NCBI RefSeq assembly: GCF_016808095.1
Contig: NC_068973.1
Span: 4,646,501 to 4,710,500 of the forward strand
Direction of reading: 5' to 3'
Length of the DNA: 64,000 bases
From: Vigna angularis
Taxonomy: Eukaryota; Streptophyta; Magnoliopsida; Fabales; Fabaceae
The notes beneath the pieces were generated by a model, which saw only the letters and a list, made by a program, of their open reading frames with translations, searched no databases and was not told where the DNA came from. Below are positions 10,360-21,879 of the stretch, piece after piece; position 1 is the first letter of the stretch, and every line of letters begins with the position of its first letter. The position numbers and the translations under genes are program-made.

Positions 10360-10900
10360 TCTTTCCCCGAGTCCCAAACTTGGGGCAACTTTGTAAGCTC
10401 TTCATAACCTTTTCGCCTGTTCTTTAAAACCGGGGCAACTATGTGAGTTTCATATGTTTCGGCCCGGCCCATTCAGAATATTGGACGACTTTGTCAATCT
10501 CACATTTGTTTCATCTGTATATTCAAAGTTCGTACCAAGACCGGGGCATCCCTTGTTGGGCCTCTCAGATTTGTCCGTACTGAAATTCATAAATACACCC
10601 TCAAAACAGGGGCAGACACTTTGGGGTTTTGTATGATCCTGAGTCCATCTTATCATTCGTAAACCCAAAATGGGGGGCAACCTTTTGTTGAACCTCGCTT
10701 AATTGACTCATACCCAAAACCAAGGCGTGACTTTCATATGCTTCTGCCCATTCAGAGTATTGAGCAATTTTGTTAAATCTCAAATTTTTTTCATCTGAAT
10801 ATTCAAAGCTCATACAAAGACTGGGCATCCCTTGTTGGGCCTTGCATGATCTTGGTTCGCCCCGAACTTCAGAAACTTAAAACCACCAAAATTGGGGCAA
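10360..10900 (+). repeat. Two copies of a unit of about 285 bp with CGGGGCA phrases
   Basis: The block from CATATGTTTCGGCCCGGCCC (about 10456) through CTTGTTGGGCCT (about 10562) recurs in diverged form from CATATGCTTCTGCCCATTC (about 10735) through CTTGTTGGGCCT (about 10843). Each copy holds ATTCAGA.TATTG.., TTTCATCTG.ATATTCAAAG and GGGGCA/TGGGCA. It is part of the same hypervariable domain. Confidence 0.65.
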
Positions 10901-11340
10901 TTTGCAAATCCCACATGATATTCTCACTCCTTGATTCCTGACTTGTTCCCTCACAATTCATAGATACATTTGTCCATACCAATACTTTTACCATGTTCCA
11001 GAGCAGCTTCTGGGTATCTACTAGCTCACATTGGCATTTGTATCCGTTTCAAGGAGTAGGAGGCTCGAGTGGCCCACCCGGTACTCTCCAAATCCTTCCA
11101 ATCATCCTCCACATATTTTAACCAACCCCTGATATCAAGCATGTACACACTAGTATCTCGTCAAGAAATGCATAGCATACAAACTTCATTTTGCACAGTT
11201 GACTTTAGAATTTGGACATCCATTGAAAGGAAATTGGAAGTCTAGATCGTCATAAATTGGATGATTTCAAAGGAAACAAATTGACTCTCAAAAAAAAAAT
11301 GTCATAGGTTCATAATCTTCCAATATATCATGTACATATT
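10901..11340 (+). mobile_element. Unique-looking stretch of the retroelement 3' region
   Basis: No coding frame, RNA gene or clear repeat recognised. It lies between the GGGGCA repeats and the 11.35-kb tandem array. Confidence 0.3.
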
Positions 11341-11344
11341 TTCG

Positions 11345-11740
11345 TCAACCTTGAATTTTCCTCCATGTATATTACATCAATTTTTCTTCCTTCAAAAAGA
11401 CAAAAAAAAAATGCATCAAAGTTTTCCCTTCCATGTATGTTACATCAATTTTTCTTCCTTCAAAAAGACAAAAAAATCAACATTCATCAAAGTTTTCCTC
11501 TCTAATTTCAAAATTTCATCAAATTTTCTTTTTCAAAAAGACAAAAAAAATTCATCAAAGTTTTCCTCTCTAATTTCAAAATTTCATCAAATTTTTCTTC
11601 TTTCAAAAAGACAAAAAAATGCATCAAAGTTTTCCCCTCCATGTACATTACATCAAATTTTCTTCCTTCAAAAAGACAAAAAATCAACATGTATCAAACT
11701 TTTCTTCTCCAAATTTCAAAATTTACATCAACCAAGTTTC
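11345..11740 (+). repeat. Tandem array with TTCAAAAAGACAAAAAA units, about 60-75 bp
   Basis: About six units share CATCAA(A)TTTTTCTTCCTTC followed by AAAAAGACAAAAAA and a variable linker with TGCATCAAAGTTTTCC. The 257-codon frame spanning 11330-12103 results from this array and the next one and is not a protein gene. Confidence 0.75.
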
Positions 11741-11913
11741 TCTTGCATGTCAAGATTTCAATTTCTTGTACAAAAATGCAGCACCTTGTTTTTAATTTCA
11801 ACCTTATGCAAAATTCTCAAAAAAAAAAATCAAAAATCAAAATCAAAAAGGTTCTCAAAATTTCAACAAATTCAAAATTTCATCTTTTCAAAACAGTCAA
11901 CCAATTTTTTTGC

Positions 11914-12295
11914 CATTGGTATCTCGGCCCTCTGTAAGACAATGGTCGAGCCCAATTTTTGCTTTTTGTCATTGGTATCTTGGCCCTCTGTAAGACAATG
12001 GTCGAGCCCAATTTTGCTTTTTGTCATTGGTATCTCGGCCCTCTGTAAGACAATGGTCGAGCCCAATTTTGCTTTTTGCCATTGGTATCTTGGCCCTCTG
12101 TAAGACAATGGTCAAGCCCAATTTTACTTTCTGTCATTGGTATCTCGGCCCTCTGTAAGACAATGGTCGAGCCCAATTTTTACTTTCTGCCATTGGTATC
12201 TCGGCCCTCTGTAAGACAATGGTCGAGCCCAATTTTGCTTTTTGTCATTGGTATCTCGGCCCTCTGTAAGACAATGGTCGAGCCCATTTTTTTTA
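11914..12295 (+). repeat. Seven copies of a 55-56 bp tandem repeat
   Basis: The core GGCCCTCTGTAAGACAATGG starts at 11926, 11982, 12037, 12092, 12147, 12203 and 12258, giving a very regular 55/56-bp period. Copies differ by only a few bases (CTCGG/CTTGG, GTCGAG/GTCAAG), so the expansion is young compared with the neighbouring arrays. Confidence 0.9.
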
Positions 12296-12700
12296 ACTTT
12301 TTCACACGACCCTCTGCATGGCAATGGTCAGATACAGACTTTTATTTTTTTCACACGACCCTCTGCATGGCAATGGTCAAATCAAATTTTACTGTTTCAA
12401 ATGACCCTCTGCATGGCAATGGTCAGTACATATTTTTAAATTTTTCTCAAACGACCCTCTGCATGGCAATGGTCAAATCAAATTTTAATTTTTTCAAATG
12501 ACTCTCTGCATGGCAATGGTCAGGTACATATTTTTAATTTTTTTCAAATGACCCTCTGCATGGCATTGGTCCGTACATTTTTTTAATTTTCTCAAATGAC
12601 CCTCTGCGTGGCAATGGTCAAGTCCAAATTTTAATTTTTCAAACGATCCTCTGCATGGCAATGGTCGAACCTAATCAAATTCAAATTTCTCATTCATTTA
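12296..12700 (+). repeat. Eight copies of a 46-50 bp tandem repeat related to the previous array
   Basis: The core GACCCTCTGCATGGCAATGG starts near 12308, 12357, 12403, 12453, 12500, 12550, 12598 and 12645. The shared skeleton CCCTCTG..(A/G)..CAATGGTC links it to the 55-bp family upstream. The two arrays therefore probably arose from one ancestral monomer that diverged and was amplified twice. Confidence 0.88.
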
Positions 12701-12839
12701 ATCTTGTTCATCTTATTAAAAAAAAGAAAAACAAACAAACAAAAAATTTTAATTAAAACAAAAAAAAATAATAATAAAAAAAAATGAAAAAAATTCCCTT
12801 TTTGTTCCTGATTCTTTTTCATTGAAAATTCTCTGTTTT

Positions 12840-13260
12840 TTCCTTGTGTATTTTGAAATCCGAACGAAATTAATATTTCTATCTTTACTTATCTTTTACT
12901 CTGATAATATGAAAACTTTGTTTATCATATGATCTAGTAAAATCTAAGTAAAGAGGGGCAACACTCAATTTCGTCCGGATTGATTAATAAATTTACTTTC
13001 AAAAAAAAATTAAAAAAATATATTTCCTCGTTCACTGCATCTGTAGCATTAGTGGACCCTCCACGAGGTTGTTACACCTCAATCTCTCATTTACCGTGCA
13101 CTTTATTGAAATCTTATTGTTGTTTCTTTTCGTCTATTTCATTTTGAGACCCGAACAAAATTAGTGTTTCTATCTTTACTTATCTTTTACTATGATAATA
13201 TGTAAATAGTAAATTTTCATATCATCCAGTAAAATCTAAGTAAAGAGGGGCACTAAAATA
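12840..13260 (+). repeat. Duplicated segment of about 115 bp, each copy ending in a polypurine tract
   Basis: A block beginning with a CCGAACGAAATT or CCCGAACAAAATT phrase, running through TATCTTTACTTATCTTTTAC and ending in CTAAGTAAAGAGGGGCA, occurs at about 12855-12960 and again at about 13147-13250, a period of about 290 bp. The purine run AAGTAAAGAGGGG looks like the polypurine tract that primes plus-strand synthesis just upstream of a 3' LTR. After the first copy comes CAACACTCAATTTCGTCCGG, which resembles the LTR start at 13485 (TGTTAACACCCAATTTTGTCC). Confidence 0.65.
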
Positions 13261-13479
13261 ATTTCAACTTGTGTTTCTATATTCACAATTTTTATAGTTC
13301 ACATTCATTTTTTTTATAAGCATTTTCGTAAAATTTGAAAAAGTTGCTCACTTCTAACCATATCTGGATTCTGAACATGTTCAACCAATTTTGACATCAA
13401 TGCAAAATAAACACATTGGGTACAAGCAATTTGTTTTCAAACAAATAATTTCAAGTAGAAGTCTTAGCATGTAGGTGTA

Positions 13480-16400
13480 GCCATTGTTAACACCCAATTT
13501 TGTCCGGGTAATTTTTAATAAAAAATATATACTTCTTTCCTTTTTATGATGTTTACTTCATTTTATTTCACTTGGTTTTATCGATTATTATGTTTGAATT
13601 GATTTTATTTTGATGAGATTTTATTTTATATGATTTAATTTTATTTTGTTAGATTTTATATGATTTTACTTTATTTGGTTTTATGTGATTTTTTTTTAAT
13701 TATATTTTATGTTATGTTGTTTAATTGGGTCTAATTTTATTTAATTTTATTTGTATTTTTATTGATCTTAGATTTTATTTTTTACGTTTTTTCTTTATTT
13801 ATGGAATGATTTTTTTGATATTTATTTTGTGGATAGCATGTAATTTTATTTGATTTGGTTTAATGCGGTTTATTTTTATTTGATTTGTTTCAAATTTACT
13901 TTATTTGATTTTGTCTTCCTTATTTGGATTTATTTCATGTGATTTTATTGTATGTGATTTCATGTGATCTTGTTTCTGTTATTTGTTTTTAGTTTTAGTT
14001 AATTTTGTTTGTTTTAAAAGTTACTTTATTTTATGATTTTTATTTCTATTTTAGTTTTATTTATCTTAATTTGTTTTATTTATGGAATTAGTTGATTTTG
14101 ATTAATATGATTTAATTTGGTAGTGATTTTATTTGAATTAAGATTCCAATGTGTCTTATGTTGATAATCTTCCTATTGCACTTTTAGACATTGCTCCTTT
14201 CCAATTATTCTCCAACGTGCCAGCCATTCATTGTTCTCTTCAGTTAATCACTTTCTTTTCCTAGCCGCCCACTAAGTTTTCCAACCATACTTTCATTTCT
14301 CCTCTTCCACCAATTAACTTAATCCTTCACAAAAAGCCTGAATGAGATCAACAGGAAGCAATCGAAGCTGACAGATACCATCTAATTTTATATATACCAT
14401 TTGAGGTATCACATGGAGAACAGTTTACAAATTTCTACCTTTACCAATCCTCCAATCACAGCTACCGACACTCTCACCTCTTACTGTGTTAAAGCCTACA
14501 TAATTCACAAGAGAGGGGGAGGAAGAAAAACACAGCTACTAGGGAGACCCATCATTCTACACTCTGACCAATCTTCATCCTAACCCATAAACATCTCTCG
14601 GCCATCCTTACAGCCGACACTTATGAGCCAATGAAACCCGCCGGCAATTTGCGTTCTTTTGCCAATTTAAGCAGAGGGAAATCTATCAATCGGGGCATAC
14701 CCACGGCTACTTGAGGCCATCATCATCTGACTCTCATCATTTTCCAACCTCTATTCCCCTCCATCAACCTAACATCGTCACCTTCATTTTACCTCACGGC
14801 CATTTCCCCAATCTTCATCATCTTAATATCATCTTCATCCATATACCACCTCCAGCATCATCTCTTCATCCTTACCCCTTATCCCACAACCATCGGGAAC
14901 ACCCATCATCATTAACCCTCACTTGTAGTACCAAAATCCCCAAAGTCGTTTCCCTGCAAGTAAAGAGAATTAATCCAAACACCCAAATCAATACACAAAT
15001 CAATACACAGAGCAGAACTAATCCAGTGTTTACCCCTCCCTGGGTTACCAATTTCGAAACAAAGAAGAGAAGGAGGGAGGAAGCAATGATGCTGGCCGGA
15101 TCGGGGCGGCGTGATGTGGTGGCTGGTCCAGAAAGGCAGTGACTCGGTGGTCATTTGCGGCGTGGTAGCTGGATCGGAGAAGCAGTGGCGCGCCAGACTG
15201 AATCGAAGAAGCGACGACCCCGGCTTGGTGGTTGCAGCAGCTGACGCAGCGGATGGCCGGCATCGTTGGTGGCTGCGAGAGCGTGTCCAGATCGCGGTAC
15301 AGCGAGCAGCGGAAGAGGAGAGCTTTCGCCTCCATCGGCAATGGCTCCGACAACGAACGTCGTCATGGACCGTGGCTCGCGGCTGCCGTTCGGGCGGAAG
15401 TTTGGTTGTACGTGGAGGAGCTCAGCTACCTTTGGATTCAAATGAAGAGGAAATGAGACTTTGGTCTCGTTTAGCACAAATGGGAGGAGGTGGCAGCACC
15501 CCTTGGGCCAGATCCACATAAACAACAAAATAAAAAAATAATAACAAAAAAAAATATAAAATGAAATTGAAACAAAACAAAAAAAGTATTTTCCTCCTTC
15601 ACGCACCCCGTCATTTTCATTTTCATACCTCCATTTCATTTGGGCTTAAGCCCATTCTTGCTAACAAAAATAAAAAAAGAAAGAAGAATTGGGCTCACAC
15701 ATTTCAGGATACACCACCAGTTTCATCCTTTCACTCCTGACAGATACAAAAGTTGGAAAGAGGGATTTTGGCCCAAACTAAGGGGGCTCCAATTTTACTC
15801 CGCACGCAACACTGGTTTTCATCTATGCACTCCTATTCTTGTTGGTTTGATTCTCTCGCTCTATTTTTAAGCCTTTATTTCTTTATTTTTATTACTTGTT
15901 TGATTGTTAGTTTTTTTTACTGTATGTAACCCTTTGTATGATACCTCACTTGTATATTGTATCTTATATTTTGTCAGATTTGTTCATAAAAAAAAAAATT
16001 AAAAAAGTAAAAATAAAAATAAAACAAAAGACAAAAAGAAAAATACAAAATTAAAAGATAAATTAAAAATTACAAAAATACGTTTCAAAGGTTTAAGCAC
16101 ATGTGTGATCGCACGCATCGTCCTTGTGCTAAAAAACCTTTTCTCTTTCTTCAAAAAATGCCAAAAAAATATGTTTCAAAGGTTTAGGCACATGTGTGAT
16201 CGTACGCATCGTCCTTGTGCTAAAAACCTTTTCCTTTTTTCAAAATCCCAAAAAAATATGTTTTAAAGGTTTAGGCACACGTGTGATCGCACGCATCGTC
16301 CTTGTGCCAAAAACCTTTTCTCTTTCTTCAAAAAAATGTCAAAAATACGTTTCAAAGGTTTAGGCACATGTGTGATCGCACGCATCGTCCTTGTGCTAAA

Positions 16401-17061
16401 AACCTTTTCATTATCCTAAATAAAAAATACAAAAAAATATAAAATCTTCAAAAACTAAAAAACATCTATTTTTCAAACTACAAACAATATCGCCTTGCAG
16501 AACTACGTGATCCTTGATTCTCCATCAAAAGTGGAGATACATAGGAGCAAGGCCAGTCCTTGTCAGGCTCATTCTCCCAAAAATCCAAATTATCCATAAC
16601 AAGTTCTCAACAAATTTTCCAAACAAATTCTCAAACAATTTTCAAACAAATTTCTCAAGCAGTTTTCAAAATGAACTACGGAACCCTGATTTCTCATTCT
16701 GAATGAGAATACGTAGGAGCAAGGTCAATCCTTGTCGGGCCCAAAAAAGCTAAAAAATATTGTTTGTTTCTTTAGAGTTTTATTTTAAGGGAATGTTAAA
16801 CACTTTGAAAAACCACATCCACATTCGCGCATTTAGTTAAAGGTACTGCCTTAGGGCAGGCGTTGTAGGGTGCTAATACCTTCCCCACACGTAACCGACT
16901 CCCGAACCAAGAATCTGGTTCAATTTGACCATGCCTTATCATTTTATGGTTTTTCCGTAGTTTTCCAGAATAAACTATGGTGGCGACTCCAAAATCTCTT
17001 TTCAAAATTTCTTCTTTTTATTGGATCGTCGTCCCGTCGCGATTCCGGTTGCGACAGCCAT
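13480..17061 (+). repeat. GCCAT direct repeats flanking the second LTR
   Basis: GCCAT lies at 13480-13484 directly before the LTR's first TG and again at 17057-17061 directly after its terminal CA. Five-base duplications are what Ty3/gypsy integrase makes at insertion. Finding them on both sides of one LTR is the signature of a solo LTR or independent insertion rather than the 3' LTR of the element on the left. See the finding for the competing reading. Confidence 0.65.
13485..17056 (+). mobile_element. Full-length 3.57-kb LTR of the Ogre/Tat-like family (solo LTR or 3' LTR)
   Basis: It begins TGTTAACACCCAATTTTGTC and ends ...CGGTTGCGACA, so it has TG/CA termini. 15333-17056 matches 1-1726. 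The first third is very T-rich (13500-14120), and 14200-15060 is C-rich with short non-conserved frames. 15060-15500 is the GC-rich part whose start is repeated at window base 1. The four-fold 83-90 bp repeat lies at about 16080-16410. There is no polypurine tract directly upstream, which would be required if this were the 3' LTR of the left element. Frames of 102-162 residues around 15045-15639 overlap each other on both strands and show no domains. Confidence 0.85.
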
Positions 17062-17641
17062 AATACTACTTCATTACTAACATTATAGATATAACTTCTT
17101 CTTGTATTCTTGCCACCACCACTGCACAATTCATTTCATTATAACAAAGTAATACGAGAAGATGTTGTTCCTTCACCTCCACCACATTTCGTACCTTTCG
17201 ACTACCAAATCTCCACCACCTTCACGCTTCTTCCTCCACCACGATAAACACCTGAATTCCCAGTGAACACCTGCATTAGAAACCCACTGTCAGACCACGA
17301 TAGATCACCCAGTACCATCCACTCCTCATATAATCAGTACTCCCTTGCTTGTCCACCATTGTTTCAACAGAACTGTATCTTCCCTCTCGGTCTTCTTATC
17401 TCTGACATGGCCTCCGCCACCCTCACCTCCTCCATAACTCCCTACAATGCCAATGAATAACAACCATTACAACGTAATGAATATTAAGCACTAAAAACCA
17501 CTGACCACTACCATACTTGTCCACTCCGGCTAATCATCTCGTCCTCGGTGGCGTCCAAGAACAACTGTCGTGCACCCCATAACCTGCTCCAGACACCGGC
17601 CAAGCACCCAATACAATTTCACTTATTTTTCAGTCAACAGT

Positions 17642-17735
17642 GTAACCGGTTACCTGTGCCCGTAACCGATTACATGACGCAGTGTAAATATCTCATACAG
17701 ACGTAACCGATTACGTCTACCGTGTAACCGGTTAC
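17642..17735. repeat. Four copies of the 12-bp palindrome GTAACCGGTTAC / GTAACCGATTAC
   Basis: Copies lie at 17642-17653 (perfect palindrome), 17662-17673, 17703-17714 and 17724-17735 (perfect palindrome). Intervening sequence is 8-29 bp. Variants of the same motif recur in other elements of this window (2785-2796, 2806-2817, 22101-22110, 57811-57969). It could be a binding site or hairpin; no function is shown. Confidence 0.9.
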
Positions 17736-18451
17736 GAAGCCTCCACGTCCACTGTTCATCATCTTCTCTGCCTCTCACGCACGACTTTCGTCTTCTTCTT
17801 CAACCCTTTGCTTGTTCTTCACATGACCACTCCCTTTCTGATTCTTCGTCCCAGTCTACACACGCACACCACCAAACAAACACATACATGATAATGGCTT
17901 CAACTTACCTCACCAGCCTCTTCCTTGTCTCAGCAAATCGCAAAATACTTTCAACACTAGCAACCACTCTCCACACATTCGCAGATACCTCTCAAACTTG
18001 CAACCAGTTTATTATGCTTCTCATCCCTCAATAAATAGAACCACACCTACCCACTACCATGCGCGTATGAGGTCCTATGGTCAATGGAGCTTTCATTTTC
18101 AACACTACACTTTGACTCTGATGCAGTGCAGGAATCTTTGTTGTTCATTGCTTTTAGAAGGCAAGGTAACATCACTGAGCCTGTGTAAAGCACACGAATA
18201 TTTCTAAAACCACGCCAAGCATGCACTCTAATATTATCAACAGTGTTTGAACTGCAGTTTCGGAGCAACGTACACGCTTGGAATATAATTGATGTCTGAA
18301 GGGCACACTGGACTTTTTACATTCAATCCACGCAAATCTCTCCAATTTTGTGAGTGATGAAAACGGGGTGTATCCCGCAAATCCGTCCGCGAAGATCCTT
18401 CCATTTCAGCTCAAACGAACACCACAACAGCCGCAAATCGTCGTTCTCAAA

Positions 18452-18483
18452 TTCGCATGAACAGTACTTTCTGTTCATGCGAA
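18452..18483. repeat. Perfect 13-bp inverted repeat with a 6-base loop
   Basis: TTCGCATGAACAG (18452-18464), loop TACTTT, then CTGTTCATGCGAA (18471-18483). The arms are fully complementary. It sits at the right edge of the C-rich repeat-like block. It is not followed by a T run and is not a bacterial-type terminator. It is probably a structural element of an LTR. Confidence 0.9.
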
Positions 18484-18510
18484 CACAGACTTAATGACGA
18501 ATCCATATAA

Positions 18511-21500
18511 GATAGACAAAATAAATAAATAAAAGCAAGAGAGCAAATATTTATACAACTTGCGAGCTAACATTTTGAAATTCTTTTGTGCATTATTATA
18601 AATTAAGAAAATTAACAAAGGGGTTGAAAAAAAGATTCTTCAAAACAATCATTAGTAGAAAACAATAACAAGAGAAGAGGAAACAATTACAATTATGAAG
18701 ATGAGATGACCATATATGCTGCTTACTACTATCAATATCGATATAAAACTGCTTAACATAAAAACTGCTTATTTATTAAATGTATGTTATTTATTTTTAT
18801 TTATTCTTATCTCCTAATGTATGTTATTTATTTTTATTTTGTTATTATTTATTATTACTTATATTAGTTTTATAAAAGAAATTTATCAGTGTACCACTTT
18901 TTGTATTTGTTGAGTTATTTAGATATTTTTTAAAATTAAAACTATAATTACATAATAATATAATTTTATTTGAAAATATAAATTTTATTTATATAATAAA
19001 AATAACTAATTATATCTTTTATGTCACAATAAAATCAGTCTCGACGTGGATACATGCGTAAAAGCTTCAAACATTTGAAGGAAAAAGTTTCTTAGAATTA
19101 TCACTGTAAATTAATGTATTTTTCATAAACATTTGTTTTCTCCTTATTATTCAATGTGTATGATTTATCCAAAATAGATATATTTTTTTCGCTATCCGAT
19201 TTTTAACCTTCACTTAAAAGTCATCAAGCATTTAAGAAATTTCTAACACAACATATATCAATGTAAGAAATAAATGTTTAATATAAAAGTTACTTTAAGT
19301 ATATTAAACTAAGTGTTATCCATACTATCTAAACAAACTATCAACCTTTTGTTAGAGAATGCAAATATAATATTTATGCACAAATCAAAATAACCTTATT
19401 CGATATGTCTATAAATAGAAACGTCACTATGCATGAATTAGTAATAATCTTACATAAATTCATAATATATTATGGGTTATTACTTTGTAAACCAAAAGCA
19501 ATTACTTTGTATAGTTTTATCATCAAAGAGCATTTGAATTGATACTCTATCTTGTTAACAGTTATCCTTCTAATATTTATAATATCTTTTCTTATTGTAA
19601 GTAAGAATATCAGTTATATAATATTAAAAAAATGCTTACACAAAAATTTGTTTGTTCTTAAATGAGACTTACAACCTTTTTTTAACATTTGACTAACATT
19701 TATAATAAATTTTGAGTAATCATATAAATATATAATAAATATATACAAGACATCAAAATTAATTTAATACGTGAAAGAGTTTTAATTGAAATTGGTTTCA
19801 TGAACCTTCCACAATAAATTATTCTTCATTTCTAAATCTTATTTTAAAATATCTTTTGAAAATTTTTGGATCATGAATCATGTGATCTATAACAATAGTA
19901 CTATTTATTTTCAAATGTTTCTCCTCCGCTACTTTTGCTTTTTCTACAACACTAAGCCATTATTAAGATTCTTTAGCATTACACTTGGCTTAGTAGATTT
20001 GATTTATATTAATAATAATAATAATAATAATAGCTTATATAAGGATTAAAAGTAATGAAAGTATATAAGTTTTAGGTACAACGTTGGTCTTCAAATTATC
20101 TCTTGTAATGGCTAATTTTTCACAACATTATTTTGCACTTGTGATAGTTATTATTATCATTATAATTTTACTGTAAAAGCTTTTTATTTATGAAATCTCT
20201 TTCATAATCACTCTAAGGTAATAGATACATTTATTTTTTTATTTTCATCATTCTCACAAAATTTATAGAAAATATTTTAGGATTCTTCTTCATGACTTAA
20301 AGAATATCATATGTTTATAATATAAGTGTTTATTATTATATGATAATTGCTCTTATCCTTTTAGATAATTAAGATTTTTATTTATTAATTGAAAAATAAA
20401 AAATGTTTAGTTTTTATTTGTGAAATTGAACAAAGTCACAATTGTAGGAAGGCTCGACACATACATAAATCTCCACAGTGATAAGATATTGTTTGTTTTA
20501 GGCTAAGTCCTTACGGATTTACTTTTGATACCACTCCAAAAGGTAGTAAGAGAGATATCTTATGTGTATATAAACTCATATCTATATATTGTTTTATTTT
20601 ATATGAGACTTTGTTTGTATCCTAACAAGGTCAGATTTCGACTGATAAATCATTTTACGATCCTGAAATTGAACGAACAATAGTAGACGAAAGAGAATTT
20701 TTAGGGAAGCATAAGAAGCAGTCACTATATTAGAAACATATGAAGATCAAGAAGAAAAAAAGGTAGATATGGTTGTAGAGTTTATCTTGGGAGAACTTAA
20801 ATACATGAAAGGGTGTGTTTAAGCTTCAAACTCAAAATAATGACTCAACAAATTGAAGCTCTCATAAAGAAATTCTCTACATTGTCTCAAGAGATTGAGA
20901 ATATTTCTCAAACATAACGTCAACAACGAACAAGTATATGGGTTATGTGGAGGAGATCATGCTAATGAGATTTATAATCAATGAAGGAATTATTTAAGAT
21001 ATAAAAAATAAATACATTTTTTAAATTTATATTTATTAACTGATTAAGTAATTAAAAATCATAATAGGAAAAATAATGTATAAAAAAAAGTAATACTCAT
21101 TCTCTTAACATAATAGATATGTTCAATAAAAAATCTTTAATAATGGTTAAAATGTGTGTAAGGATACCGTTTAGAAGAACGGTTTATTTATCAATTTTAA
21201 AAATCAACTTACTTTAAAAATATTTTTTACCAATACAATGAATTAAAGTGAATATTTTTAATTTATTATTTAAAATAAATTAACCGTAAGATATTCAACT
21301 TTTTATAATAATTAACTATTGATTGACAAAAGAATTTCAACTTTAATTACCAGTAAGTTGTGTAAGAAATTAGAGTGCTAAATAGAAAAAAAGTATAAAT
21401 CAAAACAAACAACTAAATTGTGTTAGTTATATAAGTAAATTATTTTTTTGATGTATGAAAATTTGTAATATTAAAAATAATTTTGAGTTTTGGTTATATG

Positions 21501-21879
21501 ATATATTTAAGTACTAAATTTATCTGGTTATTTGACATATATTTCTTAACATATTTATCATTATTATTGCTTAAATTAAACTATTAGATATAATTTGAGT
21601 TTTAGATATTGATTTAAAAATTTTAAATTTTATAAACTAATGAAATTACTAAAATGAATAAGTGAAAATATAAAATAAAATTTACAATATTATAAAATGT
21701 GTTTTTTTATTATATATATATATATATATTAAATCTTTGAAATAAACTATTAAATACAATTTTTATAAGAAATTATATGTAGACGTAATTATTTATTATA
21801 TAATATCAATTTAAGTTTTACATACTAAAATACGAAGAAATTTAGTAATAAAAATATCTATATTGTAACTTAATATTAA
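18511..21879. other. AT-rich intergenic DNA without a recognised gene
   Basis: No coding frame is supportable on either strand. It holds an (AAT)7 microsatellite at 20011-20031. A block at about 20445-20680 reads like a dispersed plant repeat (a phrase of the form CTCCACAGTGATAAGATATT followed by GGCTAAGTCC..ACGGATTT and CCACTCCAAAAGG), recognised only from general memory of plant genomes. Confidence 0.4.

Larger units (their letters stand above)
17062..18510. repeat. C-rich repeat-like DNA with palindromes, no gene
   Basis: Composition is C-rich on the plus strand (many CCACC/CACTCC runs) and differs from the AT-rich DNA further right. It contains four GTAACC(G/A)(G/A)TTAC palindromes (17642-17735) and a perfect 13-base hairpin (18452-18483). 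I think it is part of another LTR retroelement that was interrupted by the 13485-17056 LTR, but its ends were not found. Short frames (17263-17460, 17998-18207) are not recognisable proteins. Confidence 0.45.

Noticed and set aside
11330..12103. 257-residue frame, the longest in the window
   Set aside because: It is made entirely of two tandem-repeat arrays and changes family half way; no protein-like conservation.
15045..15639. Overlapping frames of 102-162 residues on both strands in the LTR
   Set aside because: GC-rich LTR sequence read in several frames; none has a domain and the left LTR copy gives no support for coding constraint.
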